From positions 372,001-436,000 of the forward strand of contig NZ_JBMPIT010000002.1 in NCBI RefSeq assembly GCF_049341845.1: a DNA stretch of 64,000 bases, in the 5' to 3' direction. The stretch's first letter is position 1, and each line of letters opens with the position of its first letter. The notes under the pieces were generated by a model. That model had not been told where the DNA came from. It did no database searches and saw nothing but the letters and a program-made list of their open reading frames with translations. Source of the DNA: Curtobacterium guangdongense. Its GTDB lineage: Bacteria > Actinomycetota > Actinomycetes > Actinomycetales > Microbacteriaceae. A program made the translations under genes and the position numbers. Positions 54,050-64,000 of the stretch are shown here, one piece after another.

Positions 54050-54915
54050 CGGTGCAGTCCCTTCGTGATCGTGTCGAGCTGGAAGCGCGAGACCTCGTCG
54101 GCGTTCTCGTCCTCGGCGAAGACGCTCGACACCGCGACGGTGTCCGGCCTCGCCGAGAAACCCACGCGGTCGAGCGCGGCCCAGAACGCGTCGAAGTCGA
54201 CGTCGCCCTGCCCGACCGGCAGGTGCTGGTGGACGCGGACGGCGTTGCCGGGCGGGTTGGTGATGTAGCGGAGACCGTGCGACCGGTGGTGGTCGTAGGC
54301 GTCCGCGACGTGGATCAGCTGGAGTGCGTCACCCGCGGCGTCGATGATCGCGTCCATGTCCCCGCCGTAGTGGAAGGTGTGGCACGCCACGTAGACGAAA
54401 CCGATGTTCTTCGAGTTGAGCCCGCGGATCACCCGCAGGGCTTCGAGGCCGTCCTCGACGAAGTCGTCGGGGTGCGGGTCGATGAGCACGCGCAGGTCGG
54501 CGTCCTCGATGATCGGCAGGAGCTCTTCCATCGCCCAGTAGAACTGCGCCTCTGATTCTTCGGCACGCTCCGGGCGGCCCGAGAACTCCGTGTTGATCGT
54601 GTCGACGCCCAGGCGCTTCGTGATCTCGATGACACGCTTCCACTGCTTGACGGCGGTCTCGCGGGTCTCCTTGTCCGGCCCGGACCACCGGAGCACCGGC
54701 AGCACCGACGCGACCTGGACGCCGGCGTCCGTGCAGGCTGCCGCGAACGCGTCGACGAGGTCGTCGTCCGCCTTCGGGTGTCGGAAGAACGGGATGAAGT
54801 CCTTGTGCGGGGTGAGCTGCAGGTACTCGTAGCCGAGGTCCGCGACCTTCCGCGGGAACTCCAGCAGCGACAGGTCGTGGTGGAAGGGGGTTGGGTCGAG
54901 TGCGATCTTCGGCAT
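54046..54915 (-). CDS. Sugar phosphate isomerase/epimerase (xylose-isomerase-like TIM barrel)
   Basis: 289 residues from the ATG at 54915, which shares one base with the iolG stop. Metal-ligand strands are visible: NTEFSGRPE, VLIDPHPDDF, IGFVYVACHTFHYGG, LIHVADAYDHH and the final PVGQGDVDF. Homologous to IolE/IolI-type proteins that act on inososes; an inosose isomerase (IolI-like) role is likely but unproven. Confidence 0.83.
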   Translation of the reverse strand: MPKIALDPTPFHHDLSLLEFPRKVADLGYEYLQLTPHKDFIPFFRHPKADDDLVDAFAAACTDAGVQVASVLPVLRWSGPDKETRETAVKQWKRVIEITKRLGVDTINTEFSGRPERAEESEAQFYWAMEELLPIIEDADLRVLIDPHPDDFVEDGLEALRVIRGLNSKNIGFVYVACHTFHYGGDMDAIIDAAGDALQLIHVADAYDHHRSHGLRYITNPPGNAVRVHQHLPVGQGDVDFDAFWAALDRVGFSARPDTVAVSSVFAEDENADEVSRFQLDTITKGLHR

Positions 54916-55967
54916 CAGGCCTCCGCGAGCGCGCTCGCGCCGGCGTCGTAGAACGCGGGCTTCGCCGTTGCGTAGGTCACGGACTCGAGGGCCCCGGACT
55001 GCTGCGCACGGACGGCCACCTCGGCGACGACGGACGCCGTGTAACCGTCCCACGCGCTCGGGCCGTCGATCCCGCCCTGCTTGGCGGCATCGACCCAGCG
55101 TTGGACCTCTTCGTCGTATGCGGCACCGAAGCGCTCCACGAACGACGGCGTGACACCCTGGCCCGAGACCCCCTGTGACACGAGGTTCAGCGAGGTCTCA
55201 CGCCCGATGTACGCGACGCCCGACTCGAACACGGCATCGGTCGTGACCTGGTACCCGAACTGCGCGTTCACGTTGATCTCGACGATCGCCATCGTCCCCG
55301 ACTCGGTCGTGAACAGCACGAACTGCGGCTCGGGCAGGTCGGCCGGCGCCAGCGAGTTCTTGCGCGGCTTCTTGACCTCGACGCTCGTGATCGCCTCCCC
55401 CGTGATGAACGGGATGATGTCGATCTCGTGGATCACCGAGTCGTGGATGAGCATCGACTCGCTGAAGTTCGGCGGGGTCGTCGGGTTGCGGTGCGCGTGG
55501 TGCAGGGCGAGCAGTGCGCCGTTCGACCCCGACTCACGGAGGGCCCGGAGTTCCTGGTAGCCCTTGTCGAAGCGACGCATGAAGCCGACCTGGATCTTCG
55601 GGCGGTCCGACTTCGGCTGCTCGAGCTCGACGATCCGCAGCGAGTCCTCCGCACTCGTCGTGAGGGGCTTCTCGCACAGCACCGCGAGTCCGCGCTCGAT
55701 CGCCGGCACGAGCACCGGCTCGTGCAGGAAGCCCGGCGTCGCGACGATGACGGCGTCGATGGAGGTGGCGTCGAGGGCTTCCTCGAACGACGCGGCGGTG
55801 ATCGCGCCCGGGGCCTTCGCGGCCGCGGCGGTGGCCCGCGCGGTGTCGGGGTCCACGATCGCGACGACGTCGGCACCGGCGATGGTCGACGTGATGCGGC
55901 GGATGTGGTCGCTGCCCATGGCCCCGGCGCCGACGACGGCGACGCGGAGGTTGTCAGTGGTGCTCAT
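54915..55967 (-). CDS. iolG: Inositol 2-dehydrogenase
   Basis: 350 residues. The Rossmann motif RVAVVGAGAMGSDHIRR is at the N-terminus, the catalytic Lys in VLCEKPLTTSAED, and the Gfo/Idh/MocA C-terminal domain includes MLIHDSVIHEIDIIPFITGE with the active-site Asp/His. It oxidises myo-inositol to scyllo-inosose with NAD+, the first step of the pathway. Position among iolE, iolD and iolB supports the assignment. Confidence 0.9.
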   Translation of the reverse strand: MSTTDNLRVAVVGAGAMGSDHIRRITSTIAGADVVAIVDPDTARATAAAAKAPGAITAASFEEALDATSIDAVIVATPGFLHEPVLVPAIERGLAVLCEKPLTTSAEDSLRIVELEQPKSDRPKIQVGFMRRFDKGYQELRALRESGSNGALLALHHAHRNPTTPPNFSESMLIHDSVIHEIDIIPFITGEAITSVEVKKPRKNSLAPADLPEPQFVLFTTESGTMAIVEINVNAQFGYQVTTDAVFESGVAYIGRETSLNLVSQGVSGQGVTPSFVERFGAAYDEEVQRWVDAAKQGGIDGPSAWDGYTASVVAEVAVRAQQSGALESVTYATAKPAFYDAGASALAEA

Positions 55968-56002
55968 TCGATGTCTCCTGGAGGTGGTGGCGCTGCTGCG
56001 TG

Positions 56003-56956
56003 TCAGGACGCGCGGGCGGCGGACGTGGAACCGAAGATGTGCTGGAACGTGCGCTCCGCGATAGGGCCGGGAGCGTCGACCGAGCAGCCGTACATGTCCT
56101 GCTCGACGATGCCGAAGACGTCCGGGTTGATGGCGGCCACTGCCTCGATGATCGGTGCGAGCTCGGGGGTGCCGTGCGGCGGCTCGGTCATGATGCCCTG
56201 CGCGACGGCGGTCGCGAACGGCACGTCGTTCTTCAGCACGTCGAAGAGCAGGTCGGTGTCGACCTGCTTGAGGTGCAGGTAGCCGATCCGTTCCGGGTGC
56301 GCCGCGATCAGCTTGAGGTTGTCGCCGCCGTAGTAGGCGAAGTGCCCGGTGTCGAGGCAGAGGTTCGTGTACTGCGGGTCCGTGACCTCGAGGAAACGAA
56401 CGGTCTCCTTGTAGGTCCCCACGTGGCTGTCGGCGTGCGTGTGGAACTGCTGGTGGACGCCGAACTCCTCGAGCAGCGCCTTGCCGAGCTGGTCGTGGCC
56501 CTTGCCGAGCCGCTCCCACTGTTCGTCCGTGAGCGTCCGGGGCTCCAGGACCTCTTCGGTGGCGTCCGAGCGCCAGAGGTCCGGGATCGTCGCGAGGTGC
56601 TCCGCGCCGAGCTTCGCCGCGAGCCCGGCGACCGCGACGGCCTGGTCCCACGCCCGCTGGAACTGGTCGTCTCCCTTGTGGAACCCCGTGAAGACGGTGC
56701 CCGCGGAGAGCTTCAGCCCCCGCGACTCGAGCTCGTCGGACAGCTGCGCGGGGTCGGTCGGCAGGTACCCGTACGGGCCGAGCTCGATCCACTCGTAGCC
56801 GGCCGCCGCCGCTTCGTCGAGGAAGCGCTGCCACGGGACCTGCTTCGGGTCGTCCGGGAACCAGACGCCCCACGAGTCGGGAGCGGTGCCGATGCGGATC
56901 GACGCGGTGGTGGCGTCCGTGGACGGGGCGCCGGTCGGGGTGGCGGTGTCGGTCAT
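56003..56956 (-). CDS. iolE: Myo-inosose-2 dehydratase
   Basis: 317 residues from the ATG at 56956; a GTG at 56980 adds eight residues. A TIM-barrel enzyme with IolE signatures: RIGTAPDSWGVWFPDDPKQ, GYEWIELGPYGYLPTDP and NLCLDTGHFAYYGGD with metal ligands, then DVFGIVEQDMYGC. It dehydrates scyllo-inosose to a diketone, the second step. It follows iolD with 39 bp between. Confidence 0.93.
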   Translation of the reverse strand: MTDTATPTGAPSTDATTASIRIGTAPDSWGVWFPDDPKQVPWQRFLDEAAAAGYEWIELGPYGYLPTDPAQLSDELESRGLKLSAGTVFTGFHKGDDQFQRAWDQAVAVAGLAAKLGAEHLATIPDLWRSDATEEVLEPRTLTDEQWERLGKGHDQLGKALLEEFGVHQQFHTHADSHVGTYKETVRFLEVTDPQYTNLCLDTGHFAYYGGDNLKLIAAHPERIGYLHLKQVDTDLLFDVLKNDVPFATAVAQGIMTEPPHGTPELAPIIEAVAAINPDVFGIVEQDMYGCSVDAPGPIAERTFQHIFGSTSAARAS

Positions 56957-56995
56957 GACGTCGTCGTCTTCTTTCTGCACGAGGTGGTGGTGGGG

Positions 56996-58890
<1,895 letters not shown>

Positions 58891-58894
<4 letters not shown>

Positions 58895-59787
58895 ACGTCC
58901 TCCTTCTTCGGTGCATAGGGCAGGCGCGGGTCGATGGTCTCGGTCTCCCACACCTGGCGGACCCAGCCGTGGGCCGGGTCGTCGGTGATGTTCCACACAC
59001 GCTCCGGATCGGGCCCGGCCATCACGTTGAGGTAGTACATGTCGTACCCGGGCGCGGCGACGGCCGGTCCGTGCCAGCCGTACGGCACGAGCGCGATGTC
59101 GCCCGTCCGGACTTCACGGAATTCGTCGATCGCGCGGTCGTCCGAGGCGTACGTCCGGTGCAACGCGAACGGGTCGGCGGACGCCGGGGCGTCGACGCCG
59201 CGAGCCACCGCCGACTCGTAGTAGTAGATCTCCTCGAGGTTCGACTCGGCGCCGGGCACCTTCGTGTCGTGCTTGTGCGGCGGGTACGACGACCAGTTGC
59301 CGGCGGGCGTGATCACCTCGCAGACGATGAACTCGGCGGCGTCGAGCGCTGCCGGGGTACCGAAGTTGTGCACCTGGCGGCTGGACTGGCCGGCACCGCG
59401 GAGTTCCACCGGCACGTCCTGCCGCGGGATGTACGTGGACGGCTTGGTCTCGTCCGTCGGGGCTTCGGCGACGGCCAGCCGGCCGACACCGGTGATCGTC
59501 GCGGCCGTTCCGGATCCCAGGTACAGGACGTCGGTGGGGCCGTCGAACACGCTGTCGCGTCCCTCGAGGACCTGTGTCACGCCGTCGTGGACCACGGTGA
59601 AGCTGCCCGACAGCGGCACCACCAGGCGCTCCACGGCAGCGGCGTCCAGCTCGAGCGAACCGCCGTCGGTGAGTGTTCCGGTCCGGAGCCCCGTGTGCGC
59701 CCATCCCTCGATGCGGCCGTCGACCACGTCCGTCCACCCGCCGTCGGGGCGGCTCCCCGCTGGGATGAACCAGTTGTCGTTCGTCAT
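58891..59787 (-). CDS. iolB: 5-deoxy-glucuronate isomerase
   Basis: 298-residue double-cupin protein. The second cupin carries the metal site SSYPPHKHDTKVPGAESNLEEIYYY (two His, Glu), and the last part reads VPYGWHGPAVAAPGYDMYYLNVMAGP, both IolB landmarks. It isomerises 5-deoxyglucuronate to 2-deoxy-5-keto-gluconate. Overlaps iolD by 4 bp and follows mmsA by 10 bp. Confidence 0.93.
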
Positions 59788-59797
59788 GCCGTCGTCC

Positions 59798-61309
59798 TCA
59801 GTTGTTCGAGGGGAAGCCGAGGTTGATGCCGCCGTGCGACGGATCCAGCCACCGGCTCGTGATCGCCTTCTGCCGCGTGAAGAAGCTCACGCCGTCGGCG
59901 CCGTACGCCTTGTGGTCGCCGAACAGCGAGTTCTTCCAGCCGCCGAACGAGTAGTACGCCACCGGCACCGGGATCGGCACGTTGATGCCGATCATGCCGA
60001 CCTGCACGTCGCGCTGGAACCGACGGGCAGCGCCGCCGTCGTTCGTGAAGATGGCGGTGCCGTTGCCGAACGCACCGGAGTTGATGAGCTCGAGGCCCTC
60101 TTCGTAGGTCGCGACGCGCACGACCGACAGCACGGGACCGAAGATCTCCTCGGTGTAGACGCGGCTCGTCGTCGGGACCCTGTCGATCAGGGTCGGGCCG
60201 AGCCAGAACCCGTTCTCGTCGCCGTCCGGTCGGACGGTGCGGCCGTCCACCACGACGACCGCGCCGTCCTGCTCTGCGACCTCGATGTAGGAGGCGACCT
60301 TGTCGCGGTGCTGCTTCGTGACGAGGGGGCCCATGTCGCAGCCACGACGCCCGTCACCGATGCGGAGCGTGGCAGCACGGTCCTTGATCTTCTCGATGAG
60401 CTCGTCCGCGACGGGCTCGACCGCGACGACGACCGAGATCGCCATGCAGCGTTCACCGGCGGAGCCGAAGCCCGCGTTGATGGCGTTGTCGGCGACGAGG
60501 TCGAGGTCGGCGTCCGGCAGCACGAGCATGTGGTTCTTCGCACCGCCGAGGGCCTGCACGCGCTTGCCGTGCTTCGTGCCGGTCTCGTAGACGTACTGCG
60601 CGATCGGCGTCGAACCGACGAACGAGATCGACTCGACGTCGGGGCTCGTCAGGAGCCCGTCGACGGACAGCTTGTCGCCGTTGAGGACGTTGAAGACACC
60701 GTCCGGCAGGCCGGCCTCCTTGAACTTCTCCGCCAGCCAGATCGCGGCGCTCGGGTCCTTCTCACTCGGCTTGAGCACGACGGTGTTGCCGGCGGCGATG
60801 GCGATCGGCAGGAACCACAGCGGCACCATCGCCGGGAAGTTGAACGGGCTGATGATGCCGACGACGCCGAGCGGCTGCCGGATCGAGTACACGTCGATGC
60901 CCGTCGAGACCTGGTCGCTGAACTCGCCCTTGAGCAGCTGCGGGATGCTCGTCGCGAGCTCCACCACTTCCTGCCCACGAGCGATCTCCCCGAGTGCGTC
61001 GTCGAGGACCTTGCCGTGCTCGCTCGTGATGATCTCGGCGAGCTCGGCCTTGTCGCGGTTCAGGATCTCGCGGAAGGCGAAGAGGATCTGCTGGCGCTTG
61101 GCCAGCGAGAGGTTGCCCCACTTCGGGAACGCGGCCTTCGCGCTGGCGATCGCCGCCTGGATCTCGTCCTCGTTCGCCAGCGCGACCTGCTTCGTCGCGA
61201 CGCCGAGCGCCGGGTCGTAGACCGGAGCGGTGTTGCCAGACGTCGAGGCGACGCGCGCCCCGTCGATCCAGTGGCCGATCGTCGTGGTGACGGTGTCCGA
61301 GATGGTCAT
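59798..61309 (-). CDS. mmsA: CoA-acylating methylmalonate/malonate-semialdehyde dehydrogenase
   Basis: 503-residue aldehyde dehydrogenase (IolA/MmsA type). IGHWIDGARVASTSGNTAPVYDP starts the family; ISPFNFPAMVPLWFLPIAIAAGN, the nucleophile Cys in GSAGERCMAISV, and the EIFGPVLSVVRV segment follow. It converts malonate semialdehyde to acetyl-CoA at the end of inositol breakdown. Its start overlaps the aldolase stop by 4 bp. Confidence 0.94.
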   Translation of the reverse strand: MTISDTVTTTIGHWIDGARVASTSGNTAPVYDPALGVATKQVALANEDEIQAAIASAKAAFPKWGNLSLAKRQQILFAFREILNRDKAELAEIITSEHGKVLDDALGEIARGQEVVELATSIPQLLKGEFSDQVSTGIDVYSIRQPLGVVGIISPFNFPAMVPLWFLPIAIAAGNTVVLKPSEKDPSAAIWLAEKFKEAGLPDGVFNVLNGDKLSVDGLLTSPDVESISFVGSTPIAQYVYETGTKHGKRVQALGGAKNHMLVLPDADLDLVADNAINAGFGSAGERCMAISVVVAVEPVADELIEKIKDRAATLRIGDGRRGCDMGPLVTKQHRDKVASYIEVAEQDGAVVVVDGRTVRPDGDENGFWLGPTLIDRVPTTSRVYTEEIFGPVLSVVRVATYEEGLELINSGAFGNGTAIFTNDGGAARRFQRDVQVGMIGINVPIPVPVAYYSFGGWKNSLFGDHKAYGADGVSFFTRQKAITSRWLDPSHGGINLGFPSNN

Positions 61310-62295
61310 GCGTTGGTTCCTTCCGAGATGGACGAGTCCATGGTGGTGGGGCCCGCGAGCCGCGCGGCTGGGTCGTGAGCATCTGTGGAGAACCCGGCCC
61401 GAGCCTCCTGGGTGTGGACGAGGCCGGAGGCGACGTCGACGGCGCCGGCGACGTCCCCGTCCGGCGGGTAGAGCAGGGTGCGTCCGACGACGAGCCCGCG
61501 GACTCCGGGCAGTGCGAGCGCGTCCGCCCACTTGGCGTAGGTCTCGAGCGGACGCGCCGACGGGTCGCCGCCGAGCAGCAGCGTCGGCAGCGTCGTCGCT
61601 GCCATCACCCGCTCCATGTCCTCGACGACGGGGATCTTCAGCCAGCTGTAGGCGCTGGACTCGCCGAGCCCGGCGGCGATCGCCATCGAGGTGATGACGG
61701 CGTCGGCGGTCAGGTCGTTCACGACCTTGTCGTCCCGCCAGGTCGACATGAAGGGCTCGAGCATGATCGGCAGACGGTGCTCGGCGGCCTCGGTGACGGC
61801 CCGGGCGGTCGCCTCGAGCGTCGGGGCGGTGCCGGCGTCCGACAGGTTGATGCGGACGAGCAGCTTGGCGAAGTCGAGGCCGGCGTGCGCGATGGACCGG
61901 GCCGAGTACGCCGTGTACCGGTCGTCCATCTCGAACGTCGCACCACGCAGCCCGCCGCGGTTCATCGAGCCGACGACGACCTTGCCGTCGAGGGCGCCGA
62001 GCAGCGCCAGGTCCTCGAGGATGTCCGGCGTACCGAGCACGCCGTCGACGCCAGGGCGACCGAGGGCCGTGACCAGCCGCTCGAGCAGGTCGTAGCGGTC
62101 GGCCATCGCGGACTCGTCGTCGCGCACCGCCAGGGCACCACGGGCCGGGTGGTCCGCGGCGACGATGAAGAGCTTGCCGTCGTCGGCCAGGAGCGGCCGC
62201 CTGGTCCGTGCTGCGAGCGTGCTCGCGATCGTCTCCGGTGATCCGGCACGCACGTCGCGCAGCCGCTGGAAGTCGACACTGCTGATCTCAGGCAT
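61306..62295 (-). CDS. Cgl0159-type (beta/alpha)8 aldolase-like protein of inositol clusters
   Basis: 329 residues. A class I aldolase-like barrel: LFIVAADHPARGALAV, VVVGSMNRGGLRGATFEMDD, AKLLVRINLSDAG, then SAYSWLKIPVVEDM with the presumed Schiff-base Lys, and TLLLGGDP. In actinobacterial iol operons this protein sits where IolJ would act and probably cleaves the phosphorylated keto-deoxy sugar. It overlaps iolC by 8 bp. Confidence 0.85.
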   Translation of the reverse strand: MPEISSVDFQRLRDVRAGSPETIASTLAARTRRPLLADDGKLFIVAADHPARGALAVRDDESAMADRYDLLERLVTALGRPGVDGVLGTPDILEDLALLGALDGKVVVGSMNRGGLRGATFEMDDRYTAYSARSIAHAGLDFAKLLVRINLSDAGTAPTLEATARAVTEAAEHRLPIMLEPFMSTWRDDKVVNDLTADAVITSMAIAAGLGESSAYSWLKIPVVEDMERVMAATTLPTLLLGGDPSARPLETYAKWADALALPGVRGLVVGRTLLYPPDGDVAGAVDVASGLVHTQEARAGFSTDAHDPAARLAGPTTMDSSISEGTNA

Positions 62296-63280
62296 TGACC
62301 GCCTCTTCCGTCGGGTTCTCCTGCAGGAACGTCTCGATCTCGTCGCTCGTCGGCATCGCGGTGGAGCACTCGAACCGTGTCGCGACGATCGCACCGGCCG
62401 CGTTGGCGAATGCGAGGATGCGCTCGAGGCCCCAGCCCTGCAGCAGACCGTGGGTGAGCGCGCCGCCGAAGCCGTCGCCGGAGCCGAGGCCGTTCACGAC
62501 GTCGATGTGGTGCGGGCGGAGCTCGACGAACTCGTCGCGGGTCTTCGCGAGGACGCCCTTGGGGCCCTGCTTCACGATGGCGATCTCGACGCCGCGTTCG
62601 AGCAGCGCGTCGGCAGCACGGACGGGATCGGTCTCCCCCACCGCGACCTCGCACTCCTCGCGGTTGCCGACGGCGACGGTGGCGTGCTCCAGGGCGACGG
62701 CGACCTCGCGCGTCGCGGCCTCCGGCGAGGACCAGAACATCGACCGGTAGTCGAGGTCCAACACGGTGTGCAGCTTGGTGGCGTGCTCCGACGCGGAGCG
62801 AGCAGCGAACGCCGTGTGGTGCGCCTGTCGACTCGGCTCCTCGCTGAGGCCGGTCACCGTGGTCCAGAAGACCTTCGCGCGCTCGATCTCGTGGAGCGGC
62901 AGCGACTTCGCGGTGATCATCAGGTCGGGGGCCTTCGGCGCCCGGTAGAAGTAGAGCGGGAAGTCGTCCGGCGGGAAGATCTCGCAGAAGGCGACCGGGG
63001 TGTTCAGTCCGTCGACGGTGTCCACGAAGGCGTTGGCGACGCCGAACTCCGGGAGGGTCCTGGCGATGTACCTGCCGAACGGATCGTTGCCGGTGCGGGT
63101 GATGACCGCGGCGTCGGCACCGTGTCGTGCAGCAGCGATGGCGACGTTCGTGGCGCTGCCGCCGACCGACTTCGAGAAGGTCTCGACGTCCTCGAGCGGA
63201 CCCGTCTGCTGCGGGTAGATGTCAACGCTCACGCGACCCATGGTGATCACGTCGTAGGCGTGGGGAGCTTCGTTCGTCAT
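62288..63280 (-). CDS. iolC: 5-dehydro-2-deoxygluconokinase
   Basis: 330-residue PfkB-family kinase. The N-terminus reads DVITMGRVSVDIYPQQTGP, the two-Gly substrate motif is SVGGSATNVAIAAARHGAD, and the ATP site is VNGLGSGDGFGGALTHGLL with the catalytic Asp. It phosphorylates 5-keto-2-deoxygluconate. First gene of the operon; a 12-bp palindrome in its promoter region is a likely operator. Confidence 0.93.
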   Translation of the reverse strand: MTNEAPHAYDVITMGRVSVDIYPQQTGPLEDVETFSKSVGGSATNVAIAAARHGADAAVITRTGNDPFGRYIARTLPEFGVANAFVDTVDGLNTPVAFCEIFPPDDFPLYFYRAPKAPDLMITAKSLPLHEIERAKVFWTTVTGLSEEPSRQAHHTAFAARSASEHATKLHTVLDLDYRSMFWSSPEAATREVAVALEHATVAVGNREECEVAVGETDPVRAADALLERGVEIAIVKQGPKGVLAKTRDEFVELRPHHIDVVNGLGSGDGFGGALTHGLLQGWGLERILAFANAAGAIVATRFECSTAMPTSDEIETFLQENPTEEAVNA

Positions 63281-63348
63281 GCGACGTGCGGGACCTTCCG
63301 TGCGGCTTCATCGGCGGACGATCACGACTGTACACCCTCCTTGGCTTA

Positions 63349-63360
63349 ATGTCATGACAT
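63349..63360. promoter_or_regulatory. Candidate GntR operator at the inositol promoter
   Basis: ATGTCATGACAT is a perfect 12-bp palindrome 69 bp upstream of iolC. Its core TGTCATGACA matches the TGTC-N2-GACA site before gntR (50335). It sits in the low-GC patch that probably holds the iol promoter (GCTTAATGTCATG). Confidence 0.55.
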
Positions 63361-63446
63361 GGTTCTGCACCGCGTGCTGCGGTCCGCCTGGAGGCTCGGA
63401 TCACCCCCGGAACACCGGTGTCGGTGGGTCCTGGGAAGGTCTGGGC

Positions 63447-64000
63447 ATGGACTTCACCGCCCTGCTCATCGGCCTCCTGATCGGCGCCGTGGCCGGCGCC
63501 GCGATCGCGTGGTCGGTCGCGCGCACCCGGTCCGGGGCGGCCGACGCCACCGCCACCGCGCTCCGCGCGCGCCTGGACGAAGTGCGCCGCGACGCGGAGG
63601 AACGACTCGATGCGCAGGACGCCCAGTACCGGCGGCAGGTCGACTCGCTGGAACGCCGGGCGGCCGAGCTCGAGCACCTCGTGCAGCGCATGCACGGCGC
63701 CGAGTCCGCCAGGGCACAGGACGAATCGAAGGTCCTCACGGCACTCAGCCCCGTCGCCGAGACCCTCGACGTGATGCGCGCCAAGATCGCCGAACTCGAA
63801 CGCTCCCGCAGCGAGCAGTACGGTGCGATCTCCACGCAGCTCCGGTCCGCGGCCGAGTCCGAAGAACGCCTGCGCGCCACGGCCGAGACGCTCGCGAGCG
63901 CCCTGTCCGCCAACAGCACGCGCGGGGTCTGGGGCGAGACGCAGCTGCGCAACGTGGTCGAAGCGGCGGGGCTCCTCGAGCGGGTCGACTTCGACGTGCA
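63447..64000 (+). CDS. rmuC: RmuC-family DNA recombination protein, 3' end cut by window edge
   Basis: The frame is open from the ATG at 63447 to the end of the window (184 codons seen). An N-terminal membrane anchor (LLIGLLIGAVAGAAIAW) is followed by a long coiled coil (LRARLDEVRRDAEERLDAQD... to about residue 150) and then STRGVWGETQLRNVVEAAGL, the conserved start of the RmuC catalytic-like domain. RmuC proteins limit DNA rearrangement at inverted repeats. It is divergent from iolC. Confidence 0.9.
   Translation, partial: MDFTALLIGLLIGAVAGAAIAWSVARTRSGAADATATALRARLDEVRRDAEERLDAQDAQYRRQVDSLERRAAELEHLVQRMHGAESARAQDESKVLTALSPVAETLDVMRAKIAELERSRSEQYGAISTQLRSAAESEERLRATAETLASALSANSTRGVWGETQLRNVVEAAGLLERVDFDV

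Noticed and set aside
63388..63400. Half GGAGGCTCGG palindrome before rmuC
   Set aside because: The right arm is missing, so no hairpin forms; listed only as a fragment of the family.

Overview
The window is high-GC actinobacterial chromosome, most like a Curtobacterium-type member of the Microbacteriaceae. The grounds are strong G/C third positions, frequent GTG starts, an MshB-type mycothiol-pathway deacetylase, actinobacterial lipoprotein signal peptides, fused two-domain oligopeptide-transport ATPases, an LAxTG sortase motif and an actinobacterial inositol cluster. The genus is an inference; no rRNA or tRNA gene is visible.

Layout. 0-6 kb: mycothiol deacetylase (cut by the left edge), a lipoprotein, an M20 amidohydrolase, the translational GTPase TypA/BipA and a CPBP membrane protease homologue. 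6-20 kb: two complete oligopeptide/dipeptide ABC importers (6.1-12.1 and 14.1-19.6 kb), with a peroxiredoxin and a PH-domain membrane protein between them. The 3' end of each importer operon faces a convergent gene across a 0.5-0.6 kb spacer packed with 55-57 bp palindromic elements. 20-25 kb: glycine cleavage operon gcvT-gcvH-gcvP behind a tandem glycine riboswitch. 25-33 kb: small regulators, GNAT acetyltransferases, a HicAB-like toxin-antitoxin pair with an HTH-less HicB-like paralogue beside it, a methyltransferase, a MalY-type aminotransferase and a PEP-mutase-like enzyme. 33-36 kb: a two-gene operon encoding a sortase-type surface protein with a cohesin-like domain and a secreted amidase with an N-terminal dockerin. 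36-40 kb: small genes and a divergent XRE regulator/methionine aminopeptidase pair that look leaderless.

40.3-47.5 kb is a lower-GC island next to a tyrosine-integrase remnant. It holds an ABC/SMC-like ATPase, a two-HTH protein, a serine recombinase with Cys at the catalytic Ser position, a protein with an HEPN-like Rx4H motif and a PIN-like nuclease with a coiled-coil tail. This gene set is typical of mobile defence loci, but it matches no named system I recognise.

47.5-64 kb: YchF GTPase, a hydrolase, a DEDDh exonuclease, then a complete myo-inositol catabolic operon on the minus strand (iolC, a Cgl0159-type aldolase, mmsA/iolA, iolB, iolD, iolE, iolG, a TIM-barrel isomerase, a transaldolase-like protein, a second Gfo/Idh/MocA dehydrogenase and a tautomerase). 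A GntR regulator faces its far end. The iolC and gntR promoters share a TGTC-N2-GACA palindrome, a likely common operator. The start of rmuC is cut by the right edge.

The most novel-looking items are the compact cohesin/dockerin surface pair, the families of ~55-bp GAG...CTC hairpins, and the island with its odd recombinase and nuclease pair.
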